This document shows, piece after piece, positions 17,690 through 25,419 of a stretch of 64,000 bases of DNA. The DNA comes from Limnohabitans sp. Hippo3 (GTDB lineage Bacteria; Pseudomonadota; Gammaproteobacteria; Burkholderiales; Burkholderiaceae_C). The notes below the pieces were generated by a model. It had not been told where the DNA came from. It did not search any database and saw nothing but the letters and a program-made list of their open reading frames with translations. The DNA lies in NCBI RefSeq assembly GCF_003063665.1, contig NZ_NESF01000006.1, positions 1 through 64,000 of the forward strand, written 5' to 3'. A program made the position numbers and the translations under genes. Within the stretch, counting starts at the first letter, position 1, and each line of letters starts with the position of its first letter.

Positions 17690-18166
17690 ATGCAGAAAGT
17701 CCTGCACATCAACCCGGACAAATGTACCGGCTGCTTGCAGTGCGAAATGGCCTGTTCTTTCGAGAACTACGGCAGCTACGCCACTTCCAAATCGCGCATC
17801 AAGGTGTTCGACTTCCATCACACCGGTAAAAAAGTGCCCTACACCTGCACCCAGTGCGACGAAGCCTGGTGCCTGCATGCCTGCCCTGTGGAAGCCATCA
17901 CCGTGGACAAAGCCACCGGCGCCAAAGTGGTCAACGAGTCCACTTGCGTGGGCTGCAAGGTCTGCACCATCGCCTGCCCATTCGGCACCATCAACTATGT
18001 GCAAGAGACCGGCAAGGTGCAAAAGTGCGACCTGTGCGGTGGCGACCCGGCTTGCGTCGAGGCTTGCCCCACCGGCGCCATCACCTTCGTGGACGCCAAC
18101 TGGACCGGCATCGACAAGATGAAGCAGTGGGCCGACAAGTTGGGCAATCAGCCCTCTGCCGCTTAA
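17690..18166 (+). CDS. aorA: Aldehyde oxidoreductase ferredoxin-like subunit (four [4Fe-4S])
   Basis: A 158-residue protein with 16 cysteines in four groups: CTGCLQCEMAC (residues 12-22), CTQCDEAWCLHAC, CVGCKVCTIAC and CDLCGGDPACVEAC. It is enough for four [4Fe-4S] clusters. It matches the electron-transfer subunit of multisubunit tungsten aldehyde oxidoreductases such as that of Aromatoleum aromaticum, where AorA carries electrons between the W site in AorB and FAD in AorC and can stack into filaments. AGGAG lies at 17679-17683, seven bases before the ATG at 17690. The tail after residue 135 (IDKMKQWADKLG) is a predicted helix. It is the first gene of aorABC. Confidence 0.85.
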   Translation: MQKVLHINPDKCTGCLQCEMACSFENYGSYATSKSRIKVFDFHHTGKKVPYTCTQCDEAWCLHACPVEAITVDKATGAKVVNESTCVGCKVCTIACPFGTINYVQETGKVQKCDLCGGDPACVEACPTGAITFVDANWTGIDKMKQWADKLGNQPSAA

Positions 18167-18191
18167 TTCACCACCCATAAGGAGCTTCAAC

Positions 18192-20039
18192 ATGTCTTGG
18201 GCTGGAAAAATTCTCCGCGTCAACCTCACGGCTGGCACCGTCAAATCCGAACCGCTGAACATGGAATGGGCGCGTGCCTACATCGGTTCGCGCGGTCTGG
18301 GCAGCAAATACCTGATCAACGAAGTCGACCCCAAAGTCGACCCGCTGTCGGCCGACAACAAAATCATCTGGGCCACTGGCCCACTGACCGGCACCATGGC
18401 CTCCACCGGTGGCCGCTACACCGTCATCACCAAAGGCCCGCTCACCGGGGCGATTGCTTGCTCCAACTCGGGCGGCTATTGGGGTGCCGAGCTGAAGATG
18501 GCCGGTTGGGACATGATCATTTTTGAAGGCGCATCGGCCAAGCCGGTGTACCTCTACATCAACGACGATGTGGCCGAGCTGCGTGATGCGGGTCACCTGT
18601 GGGGCCAGAGCGTCTGGAAAACCGAGGAAATCCTCAAGACCAGCTTGCAAGATCCGCTGCTGCGTGTCTCGAGCATCGGCAAGGCCGGTGAGAACAAGGT
18701 CCTTTACGCCGCTGTGGTGAACGACCTGCACCGTGCGGCGGGCCGCTCGGGCGTGGGGGCCGTCATGGGCAGCAAGAACCTCAAGGCCATTGCCGTGCGC
18801 GGCACCAAGGGCGTGGGCAATATCCGCGACCCCAAGGCTTTCATGAAGGTGACCTTCGAGAAGAAGAAAATCCTCGCTGAAAATGCCGTCACCGGTCAGG
18901 GGCTGCCAGCTTACGGCACTCAGGTTCTGATGAACGTGATCAACGAGATGGGCGCTTTGCCCACCCGTAACCACCGCGACGTGCAGTTCGAGGGTGCGAA
19001 AGACATCTCCGCCGAAGCCATGGCCACGCCGCGCGAGACCGACGGCAAGAAGCACCTGGTGACCAACCAGGCCTGCTTCGGCTGCACCATCGCTTGTGGT
19101 CGCATCAGCAAGATGGACGAAGGCCACTTCACCGTGCAGAACAAGCCGCAATACTGGGGTGCCAACGGCGGCCTGGAATACGAAGCGGCCTGGGCGCTGG
19201 GCGCGGCCAACGGCGTGAACGACCTCGAAGCTTTGCAGTACGCGAACCTGTTGTGCAACGAAGAGGGCTTTGACCCCATCAGCTTTGGCGCCACCGTGGG
19301 CGCGGTCATGGAGCTCTACGAGATGGGTGTCTTGACCAAAGAGCAGCTGGGCATCGACGCCAAATTCGGCTCGGCCCAAGCGCTGGCGCACTTTGCCGAA
19401 ATCACGGCCAAGGGTGAAGGCTTCGGTGTCGAGATCGGCCAAGGCTCCAAGCGCCTGACGGCCAAGTACGGCCACCCCGATTTGTCCATGAGCGTCAAGG
19501 GCCAGGAATTCCCCGCCTATGACGGCCGCTCGATCCAGGGCATTGGCTTGGCATATGCCACTTCCAACCGCGGTGCTTGCCACCTGCGCGGCTACACCAT
19601 CGCGTCTGAAGTGCTGGGTATCCCGGTCAAGACCGACCCACTGGAACACGAAGGCAAGCCTGAGCTGGTCAAGGCTTTCCAGGACGCGACCGCCGCTTTT
19701 GACTCATCGGGTCTGTGCGTGTTCACCACCTTTGCTTGGGGTGTGGCCGATTTGGCCCCGCAACTGCAAGCCGCGTGCGACGACGCCTACACCACCGAAG
19801 AGCTGGAAAAAATCGGCGAGCGCATCTGGAACATGGAGCGCGAGTTCAACAACGCCGCTGGCTTCACCAAGGCCGATGACAACCTGCCCAAGCGCCTCAT
19901 GACCGAAGCCGCCAAAACCGGTCCGTCCAAAGGCAAGGTGAGCATGCTGCCCGAGATGCTGCCCAAGTACTACGCCGCACGCGGCTGGGACAGCGAAGGC
20001 CGCCCCACTGCCGAGACCAAGGCGCGTTTGGGCCTGTGA
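18192..20039 (+). CDS. aorB: Tungsten-containing aldehyde:ferredoxin oxidoreductase, catalytic subunit
   Basis: A 615-residue AOR-family enzyme. The [4Fe-4S] ligands are Cys295-x2-Cys298-x3-Cys302 (ACFGCTIACG) and Cys509 (SSGLC). The bis-pterin binding segments are HRAAGRSGVGAVMGSKNLKA and AYDGRSIQGIGLAYATSNRG. The N-terminal domain starts WAGKILRVNLTAGTV, as in all family members. The enzyme oxidises aldehydes to acids, and in related multisubunit enzymes also reduces acids, at a tungsten bis-metallopterin in the cytoplasm. AAGGAG precedes the ATG. Tungsten rather than molybdenum follows from the family and the adjacent tupBCA. Confidence 0.92.
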   Translation: MSWAGKILRVNLTAGTVKSEPLNMEWARAYIGSRGLGSKYLINEVDPKVDPLSADNKIIWATGPLTGTMASTGGRYTVITKGPLTGAIACSNSGGYWGAELKMAGWDMIIFEGASAKPVYLYINDDVAELRDAGHLWGQSVWKTEEILKTSLQDPLLRVSSIGKAGENKVLYAAVVNDLHRAAGRSGVGAVMGSKNLKAIAVRGTKGVGNIRDPKAFMKVTFEKKKILAENAVTGQGLPAYGTQVLMNVINEMGALPTRNHRDVQFEGAKDISAEAMATPRETDGKKHLVTNQACFGCTIACGRISKMDEGHFTVQNKPQYWGANGGLEYEAAWALGAANGVNDLEALQYANLLCNEEGFDPISFGATVGAVMELYEMGVLTKEQLGIDAKFGSAQALAHFAEITAKGEGFGVEIGQGSKRLTAKYGHPDLSMSVKGQEFPAYDGRSIQGIGLAYATSNRGACHLRGYTIASEVLGIPVKTDPLEHEGKPELVKAFQDATAAFDSSGLCVFTTFAWGVADLAPQLQAACDDAYTTEELEKIGERIWNMEREFNNAAGFTKADDNLPKRLMTEAAKTGPSKGKVSMLPEMLPKYYAARGWDSEGRPTAETKARLGL

Positions 20040-20055
20040 GCCAAGTCCCTGTGGG

Positions 20056-20100
20056 AGCAATCCCCTGTTCGCGAAGCTTTCGCAGCAGGGGCTTGCTTTT
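20056..20100 (+). promoter_or_regulatory. Strong hairpin between aorB and aorC (REP-like, possible attenuator)
   Basis: An outer stem AGCAA-CCCCTG (20056-20067) pairs with CAGGGG-TTGCT (20086-20097), and an inner stem GCGAA/TTCGC (20071-20075 with 20079-20083) closes on GCT. The right arm ends in TTTTG. It could partly terminate transcription or block exonucleases, giving less aorC than aorAB mRNA. The left flank (CCTGTGGGAGC) and the CGCGAAGC in the centre also resemble Pseudomonas REP elements, so a dispersed repeat is the alternative. Confidence 0.6.
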
Positions 20101-20151
20101 GCAGGTGTCCAAGCGGCCTGAGGGCCGCTCTTTGTTTCTGGAGTCCGACTC

Positions 20152-21492
20152 ATGACCCACCACGTCATCTTGGGCGCAGGCCCTGCCGGCGTCATCGCCG
20201 CCGAGACCCTGCGCAAGCACGCCCCGAACGACACCATCACCCTGGTGGGCGATGAGCCCGATGCGCCTTACTCGCGCATGGCCATCCCTTACCTCTTGAT
20301 CGGCAACATCGACGAACGCGGCACCTACCTGCGCAAGAGCGCCACGCACTTTGATGATTTGCGCATCATCCAGATCAAGGCCAAGGTAACGCGTGTGGAC
20401 GCGGCGGGCAAAACGGTGCAACTGGACAACGGGCAGTCGATCAGTTTTGACAAGCTCTTGATCGCCACCGGCTCGCACCCGGTGCGCCCCCCCATTGCGG
20501 GCATGGACTTGCCCGGGGTGCACCCCTGCTGGACGCTGGAAGACGCCCGGGCCATTCAGGCGCTGGCCAGGCCCGGTGCCCGTGTCTTGCAAATGGGTGC
20601 GGGCTTCATCGGCTGCATCATCATGGAAGCGCTAGCCGTACGCGGTGTGAAGCTCAGCGTGGTGGAGATGGGCGACCGCATGGTGCCGCGAATGATGGGT
20701 CCGGTGGCGGGCAGCATGATCCGCGACTGGTGCGAGGCCAAGGGCGTGCAGGTGTTCACCGGCACCAAGGTGGAGGCGATCGAGTCGGGTGCAGAAAAAG
20801 GCTTGCTGGGCAAACTGGCGGCAGCGGTGGGCATGTCCTCTGACGATGCCTCTGGTGCATTGCGGGTGCGCCTGTCCAACGGCCAGACCGTCGAGGCCGA
20901 TCTGGTCATCAGCGCCACGGGCGTGCGCCCGGCCATCGGCTTCTTGGAAGGCAGCGGGATCACTTGCCTGCAAGGCGTCTTGACGGACCAGCACCTGCAA
21001 ACCAATGTGCCCGGCATTTACGCCGCGGGCGACTGCGCCGAAGCCTTTGACCTGGTCAGCGGCAAAACCATCGTGAGCGCCATCCAGCCCAACGCGGCCG
21101 AACAGGCCCGCGTGGCTGCGCTCAACATGCTGGGTCAAAAGACAGAGCTCAAAGGCGTCACGCAAATCAACGTGCTCGACACCCTGGGTTTGATCTCGAC
21201 CAGCTTTGGCAATTGGGAAGGCGTGGCCGGTGGCCAGTCGGCCGTGTTGACCGACAAGGCGGCCGGACGGCACTTGAGCCTGCAGTTCAAGGACGATGTG
21301 ATGGTGGGTTGCAACAGCGTGGGCTGGACCGAGCACGTGGGCGTGATGCGTGGTCTGGTCGAAGGCCAAATCCACTTGGGTGACTGGAAAGATCGGTTGA
21401 TGCAGGACCCCACGAAGCTGATGGATGCCTACCTGGACTGCGCACAAGGACAAGGCCGCTGGAGCGGGGCGGCCGATGCCCGTCGCCGATGA
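20152..21492 (+). CDS. aorC: Aldehyde oxidoreductase FAD/NAD-binding subunit
   Basis: A 446-residue pyridine-nucleotide oxidoreductase. FAD motif I is VILGAGPAGVIAAE at the N-terminus, the NAD-binding Rossmann motif is MGAGFIGCIIMEAL (about residue 145), and FAD motif II is NVPGIYAAGDCAEA (about 285). It lacks a redox-active disulfide. By analogy with the A. aromaticum enzyme it links the iron-sulfur chain of AorA to NAD, allowing NADH formation from aldehydes. It starts 112 bases after aorB, beyond the hairpin at 20056-20100, in contrast to the tight spacing elsewhere in the operon. Confidence 0.88.
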   Translation: MTHHVILGAGPAGVIAAETLRKHAPNDTITLVGDEPDAPYSRMAIPYLLIGNIDERGTYLRKSATHFDDLRIIQIKAKVTRVDAAGKTVQLDNGQSISFDKLLIATGSHPVRPPIAGMDLPGVHPCWTLEDARAIQALARPGARVLQMGAGFIGCIIMEALAVRGVKLSVVEMGDRMVPRMMGPVAGSMIRDWCEAKGVQVFTGTKVEAIESGAEKGLLGKLAAAVGMSSDDASGALRVRLSNGQTVEADLVISATGVRPAIGFLEGSGITCLQGVLTDQHLQTNVPGIYAAGDCAEAFDLVSGKTIVSAIQPNAAEQARVAALNMLGQKTELKGVTQINVLDTLGLISTSFGNWEGVAGGQSAVLTDKAAGRHLSLQFKDDVMVGCNSVGWTEHVGVMRGLVEGQIHLGDWKDRLMQDPTKLMDAYLDCAQGQGRWSGAADARRR

Positions 21493-21522
21493 GGTGATGG
21501 CCACTGAGGTCACAATCTGCGC

Positions 21523-21777
21523 ATGAACATCACTTTCAAACTGTTTGCCACGCTGACCGATTATTTGCCTGCCGAAGCCCGGCGCAGCAACCAGGTCACG
21601 CTGGATGTTGCGCAGGATGCCAGCATCAGCCAGATCATCGAGCCCTATGGCATGCCGCCCAAGCTGGTGCACCTGGTGCTGGTGAACGGCAAATACATCG
21701 CGCCCGAAGACCGGGGCACCACCACTTTGACCGAAGGCGATGTGTTGGCCATCTGGCCACCTGTGGCGGGGGGCTGA
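21523..21777 (+). CDS. MoaD/ThiS-like small sulfur-carrier protein
   Basis: An 84-residue beta-grasp protein beginning MNITFKLFATLTDYLPAEAR and ending WPPVAGG. The C-terminal Gly-Gly is the site adenylated and thiocarboxylated in MoaD-type carriers that donate sulfur to the metallopterin dithiolene. Location directly behind aorC suggests a version dedicated to the tungsten cofactor, used instead of or beside housekeeping MoaD. It starts 30 bases after aorC and ends eight bases before the next gene. Confidence 0.82.
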   Translation: MNITFKLFATLTDYLPAEARRSNQVTLDVAQDASISQIIEPYGMPPKLVHLVLVNGKYIAPEDRGTTTLTEGDVLAIWPPVAGG

Positions 21778-21785
21778 AGCCGCGC

Positions 21786-22085
21786 ATGCAATCGAGCTAC
21801 GCCGAGCAATTTCAGCGCGACATGGGCTGCACCGAGGCCGAGTGGCTGGGCTGGCTGCCCGCTGCCGTGGGCGACTGCCCTTGGCAGCGCACCGCCAGCA
21901 CCGCTGTGGCCACCATTGGCCCAGGCCGCTTGCATCTGCGCTGGCAAGTCATGCCGCCCCGCGTGATCGCGCTGATGCGGATGCCGGTGCTGCGGGTGAA
22001 TTTTGAGTTTGAAGGTTTGGATGCTGATCAGCGCTATGTCTTCATGAAGCGCTTTGACTTGTACATGCAGCGCGGGGGCGGTTGA
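21786..22085 (+). CDS. Small conserved-looking protein of the aor cluster, function unknown
   Basis: A 99-residue soluble protein with no signal or membrane helix. It begins MQSSYAEQFQRDMGCTEAEW and is predicted to be a mixed helix/strand fold, with strands such as RLHLRWQVM and LRVNFEFEG. The last residues are FDLYMQRGGG, so like its neighbour it ends in a glycine run. It follows the MoaD-like gene by eight bases and is clearly part of the aor transcript. A role in cofactor assembly or enzyme maturation is inferred from position only. The stop is four bases from the convergent crcB stop. Confidence 0.7.
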   Translation: MQSSYAEQFQRDMGCTEAEWLGWLPAAVGDCPWQRTASTAVATIGPGRLHLRWQVMPPRVIALMRMPVLRVNFEFEGLDADQRYVFMKRFDLYMQRGGG

Positions 22086-22089
22086 CCCG

Positions 22090-22479
22090 TCACCGTACCC
22101 AGAAGAGTTCCACCGTCCTGAGGCCCAGCAGCGTGAGGGCGAGCGAACCGAACAGGTGCAGCGATGCTGTGCCGAGTGCCAACGCCAAGCGCCCTTGCTG
22201 CAGCATGGCCACCACTTCGGCCGAGAAGCTGGAAAACGTGGTCAGCGCCCCCAGAAAACCGGTGACCAGTGCCAACCGCCAAATGGGGTCCAACTCGGGT
22301 AGCTGCTGGAATACGCCCACGCACACGCCCACCAAGTAGCCGCCGATCAGGTTGGCCGCCAGCGTGCCCCAAGGCAGCAGACCCGCTGCGGCACTGCTGG
22401 GGTTGAGCCAGAGACCCAGTTGCCAGCGCGACAGCGCCCCCACACAGGCACCCAGGCAGATCGCGATCACCGTGAGCAT
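22090..22479 (-). CDS. crcB: Fluoride ion channel CrcB/Fluc
   Basis: A 129-residue protein with four membrane helices: [20 protein letters not shown] at the N-terminus and the conserved [16 protein letters not shown], where the Phe residues and TTFS line the fluoride pore. Fluc proteins work as antiparallel dual-topology dimers exporting fluoride. No fluoride riboswitch is evident in the 34 bases upstream, which are too short to hold one. The gene sits between the aor cluster and rdgC and is probably unrelated to tungsten. Confidence 0.92.
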   Translation of the reverse strand: MLTVIAICLGACVGALSRWQLGLWLNPSSAAAGLLPWGTLAANLIGGYLVGVCVGVFQQLPELDPIWRLALVTGFLGALTTFSSFSAEVVAMLQQGRLALALGTASLHLFGSLALTLLGLRTVELFWVR

Positions 22480-22513
22480 GGGGTGGCTCCTTTATGCGGT
22501 TAGTTGAGGTGTC

Positions 22514-23518
22514 TTAAAACGGCGGGTCTTCGTCGCTGGCTGCAGCCGTTGCCACGGTCGAATTCAACACGGTGCGCGTGGGGTTCGGCATGGCCTGGTC
22601 GGCCGCCTCTGCGCCCAGTTCCATCTCGCCGCCCAGGGCTTCGATCAGGCTGTCGATCAGCGGCCCGAGCAAACCGGTGGACAAGGCCGCGTCGGCGTCA
22701 AAGCGGTCTTCGTTTTTGTCGGTGCCCGATTCGTCCATCACGCCGTCGAGGAACTGCACTTTTTTCAGCTGCAGGGTGTCGGTCAGCACAAAGGCGACGC
22801 GGCCGTCCCAGCTGAGCGCCAGTTGGGTGGGCAGCTTGCCTTCCAGCACATGCTTGCGCACATCGTCGTTGGCCAGGTGGTGGCGGGTGAAGCGCACGCT
22901 GGCGGCGTCTTCGCCTGTGGACTTGAGCACGGTCTCGCGCTCCACCGTCAAATCGGACGGCCATTCGTCGGGTGTTGGGGCCAGCAGCCACTGTGTCATG
23001 GCCGCTTGCGGCGAGGTCACGGTCTGGATCAATGACACCGACAGACCGCTCATCACGTTCATCAGCGCCGACATGACTTCGTCGGCCTTGCCCTGGCTGC
23101 CAGCGTTGAGCACCAGACAGCGATTTTCTAGGTCCATCCACACCAGCACGGTGGACTGACGCGCAAAAGCCTGCGGTAGCAGCGACAGCAGCACGTCGTC
23201 CATCAGGTCGCGCTTTTCTTTTTTGCCAGGTTTACGGCCCGTAGCCGCTTCGATTTCGGCGATGCGTTCGTCGACTTTGCGGCGCACCACATTGCCGGGC
23301 ACCGCCTTGGACTCGATCATGAGTTTCATGATCCACTGGCCTGCTACGGATTCGACCAGTGGGCCGTGCGCCTCACCCCGAGGGGGCACCCAGCCAATCG
23401 ATTTTTCCTGGCTGGCGCCACACTCCACAAACTGCACCGGCTCCAGCGCCGCCTGCACATCGGCCAGTGTGGGCGCAAAGCCCTCGCCGATGCGGTAAAC
23501 CATCACATTCTTGAACAC
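22514..23518 (-). CDS. rdgC: Recombination-associated protein RdgC
   Basis: A 334-residue protein starting MFKNVMVYRIGEGFAP, the usual RdgC opening, with the internal segments SVAGQWIMKLMIESKAVPG and KKEKRDLMDDVLLSLLPQAF. RdgC forms a dimeric ring on double-stranded DNA and limits RecA-dependent recombination. It is longer than E. coli RdgC (303) because of a C-terminal tail after residue 305. It is upstream of crcB on the same strand with a 34-base gap. Confidence 0.93.
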   Translation of the reverse strand: MFKNVMVYRIGEGFAPTLADVQAALEPVQFVECGASQEKSIGWVPPRGEAHGPLVESVAGQWIMKLMIESKAVPGNVVRRKVDERIAEIEAATGRKPGKKEKRDLMDDVLLSLLPQAFARQSTVLVWMDLENRCLVLNAGSQGKADEVMSALMNVMSGLSVSLIQTVTSPQAAMTQWLLAPTPDEWPSDLTVERETVLKSTGEDAASVRFTRHHLANDDVRKHVLEGKLPTQLALSWDGRVAFVLTDTLQLKKVQFLDGVMDESGTDKNEDRFDADAALSTGLLGPLIDSLIEALGGEMELGAEAADQAMPNPTRTVLNSTVATAAASDEDPPF

Positions 23519-23543
23519 AGCATTCCTTCTCGTCCCAAATGAA

Positions 23544-23568
23544 CAACCCGTCCTCTGGGGACGGGTTG
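23544..23568 (-). terminator. Hairpin between rdgC and the second TRAP operon
   Basis: A perfect 10-bp stem CAACCCGTCC/GGACGGGTTG (23544-23553 with 23559-23568) encloses five bases. It lies just past the end of the TRAP operon transcript (stop at 23598) and upstream of rdgC. There is only a weak T tract, so termination may be partial or Rho-assisted. Confidence 0.55.
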
Positions 23569-23597
23569 AATCATAGAGGATGAACCCGACTCCAAAC

Positions 23598-24899
23598 TCA
23601 AAGTTTCATCTGTGTGGGCAGCCAGGTCACGATGCCGGGTACAAAATAGATCAGCATCACTGCGCCCGCCATCAGGAAGAACATGGGCATGGACACGCGG
23701 GCGATGTAGGGCAGTTGCTTGCCCGTCATGCCTTGCAGCACAAACAGGTTGAAGCCCACGGGCGGCGTGATCTGCGCCATCTCGACCACAAACACGATGA
23801 AGATGCCAAACCAGATCGGGTCGATGCCCGCTTTTTGGACCGTGGGCATGAGCACGCCCATGGTCAGCACCACCATCGAGATGCCGTCCAAAAAGCAGCC
23901 CAGGATGATGAAAAACACCATCAAGGCCATGATGAGTGCGAAGGGGCTGAGGCCCAGGCCGCCAATCCATTCGGCCAAATGGCGCGGCAAGCCGATGTAG
24001 CCCATCGACAAGGTCAAAAATGCAGCCCCCGCCAAAATCAGCGCGATCATGCAGTACAGCCGTGTGGCCCCCATCAGGGCGTCTTTGAACACGGACCAGC
24101 TCATGGAGCCTTGCAGTGCAGACAAGACCAAGGCACCGACCACACCCACCGCCGCTGCCTCGGTGGCGGTGGCCAAGCCGGTGTAGATCGAGCCCAATAC
24201 CGCTGCAATCAGCAAGACCACGGGGATCAGGCTGCTCGATGCCTGCAGTTTTTGCATGAAACTCATCGGCGCGTCACGCGGCGGGATCTGGTCCGGGTGC
24301 CGCAGTGACCAATAGATGATGTAGCCCGAAAACAGCCCGGCCAGCAACAAGCCAGGCAGGACCCCGGCGATGAAGAGCTGGGCAATCGACACATCGGCCG
24401 CCACGCCGTACACGATCATGATGATGGACGGCGGAATCAAGAGGCCCAGTGTGCCCGAGCCGGACAGGGTGCCAATCACCATGTTTTCAGGGTAACCGCG
24501 TTTTTGCAGCTCGGGCAAGGTCATCTTGCCGATCGTGGCGCAGGTGGCGGCGCTTGAGCCGGACACGGCCGCAAAGATGGCGCAGCCCACCACATTGGTG
24601 TGCAGCAAGCGCCCGGGCAGGGCCTGCATCCAAGGGGCCAGGCCCTTGAACATGTCTTGACTCAGGCGGGTGCGAAACAAAATTTCGCCCATCCAGATGA
24701 ACAGGGGCAGGGCCGTGAGCGTCCAGCTTGAGGCCGAGCCCCAGATGGTGACCGCCATGGCGTCTCCAGCGGGCCTGGCGGAAAACATTTGCATGCCCAC
24801 CCAAGCCACACCCGAAAGCGTGAGGCCAATCCACACACCGCTGCCCAAAATTAAAAACAAGGTCAGGACCAGCAGCCCTGTGATCATCAAGTCATTCAT
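23598..24899 (-). CDS. TRAP transporter large permease (DctM family)
   Basis: A 433-residue membrane protein of normal DctM length. Conserved segments are VVGCAIFAAVSGSSAATCAT and GTLSGSGTLGLLIPPSIIMI, and the C-terminal half has QITPPVGFNLFVLQGM. It is the transport subunit for the binding protein at 25420-26394. The gene is third in a dctP-dctQ-dctM order, six bases after dctQ. Confidence 0.92.
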   Translation of the reverse strand: MNDLMITGLLVLTLFLILGSGVWIGLTLSGVAWVGMQMFSARPAGDAMAVTIWGSASSWTLTALPLFIWMGEILFRTRLSQDMFKGLAPWMQALPGRLLHTNVVGCAIFAAVSGSSAATCATIGKMTLPELQKRGYPENMVIGTLSGSGTLGLLIPPSIIMIVYGVAADVSIAQLFIAGVLPGLLLAGLFSGYIIYWSLRHPDQIPPRDAPMSFMQKLQASSSLIPVVLLIAAVLGSIYTGLATATEAAAVGVVGALVLSALQGSMSWSVFKDALMGATRLYCMIALILAGAAFLTLSMGYIGLPRHLAEWIGGLGLSPFALIMALMVFFIILGCFLDGISMVVLTMGVLMPTVQKAGIDPIWFGIFIVFVVEMAQITPPVGFNLFVLQGMTGKQLPYIARVSMPMFFLMAGAVMLIYFVPGIVTWLPTQMKL

Positions 24900-24905
24900 G
24901 GCAGC

Positions 24906-25415
24906 TCATTCGTTGCGCAGCATCTCGCCGCTGTCAGTGGCGGCACGTTGGCCCCGGATTTCCAGCACCAGTTCATCGACAAAGGCCAGTGCAAAAATCA
25001 CCGTACCCAATGCCATGGCCAGCTGCGGAATCCACAAGGGCGTGGCGTCGTTGCCCGTGGAGATGTCGTGAAACTCGAGGGATTGCCACACCAGGCGGCA
25101 GCTGTAGAAGGCGAACAAACAAGCCAGCAAGCTGGCCAGCGACAGGCTGAACACTTCCATGGCGCGACGGGCCGTGCCTTTGAACAAGCCCAGCACCAAG
25201 GTCACGCGGATGTGTTCACCCCGCTTCAAGGTGTGGGCCAGTGCCAAAAAGCCCGCCCCGGCCATGAGGTAACCCGCATAGGCATCGGTGCCGGGCACAT
25301 GGAAATGGAGCTGCCGGCTCAAGATCGACAGCAGCACCATGAACAGCAGGCCACACATGCACAGCGCCGCCAGGGCGGCGGTGCTGGCATAAATCGCGTT
25401 CAACAGTCGGCGCAT
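24906..25415 (-). CDS. TRAP transporter small permease (DctQ family)
   Basis: About 169 residues with four predicted helices, beginning MRRLLNAIYASTAALAALCM. Mid-sequence DAYAGYLMAGAGFLALAHTL and KRGEHIRVTLVLG fit DctQ, where the ERGEHIRV-type motif is typical. The start at 25415 is taken because it follows the upstream stop by four bases; a longer form (25442) would overlap the binding-protein gene. Confidence 0.88.
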   Translation of the reverse strand: MRRLLNAIYASTAALAALCMCGLLFMVLLSILSRQLHFHVPGTDAYAGYLMAGAGFLALAHTLKRGEHIRVTLVLGLFKGTARRAMEVFSLSLASLLACLFAFYSCRLVWQSLEFHDISTGNDATPLWIPQLAMALGTVIFALAFVDELVLEIRGQRAATDSGEMLRNE

Positions 25416-25419
25416 CGGC

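Noticed and set aside
18168..19649. A 493-codon open frame antisense to aorB
   Set aside because: It mirrors the strong third-position G+C of aorB and encodes low-complexity His/Gln/Val-rich sequence without domains; aorB has all family motifs.
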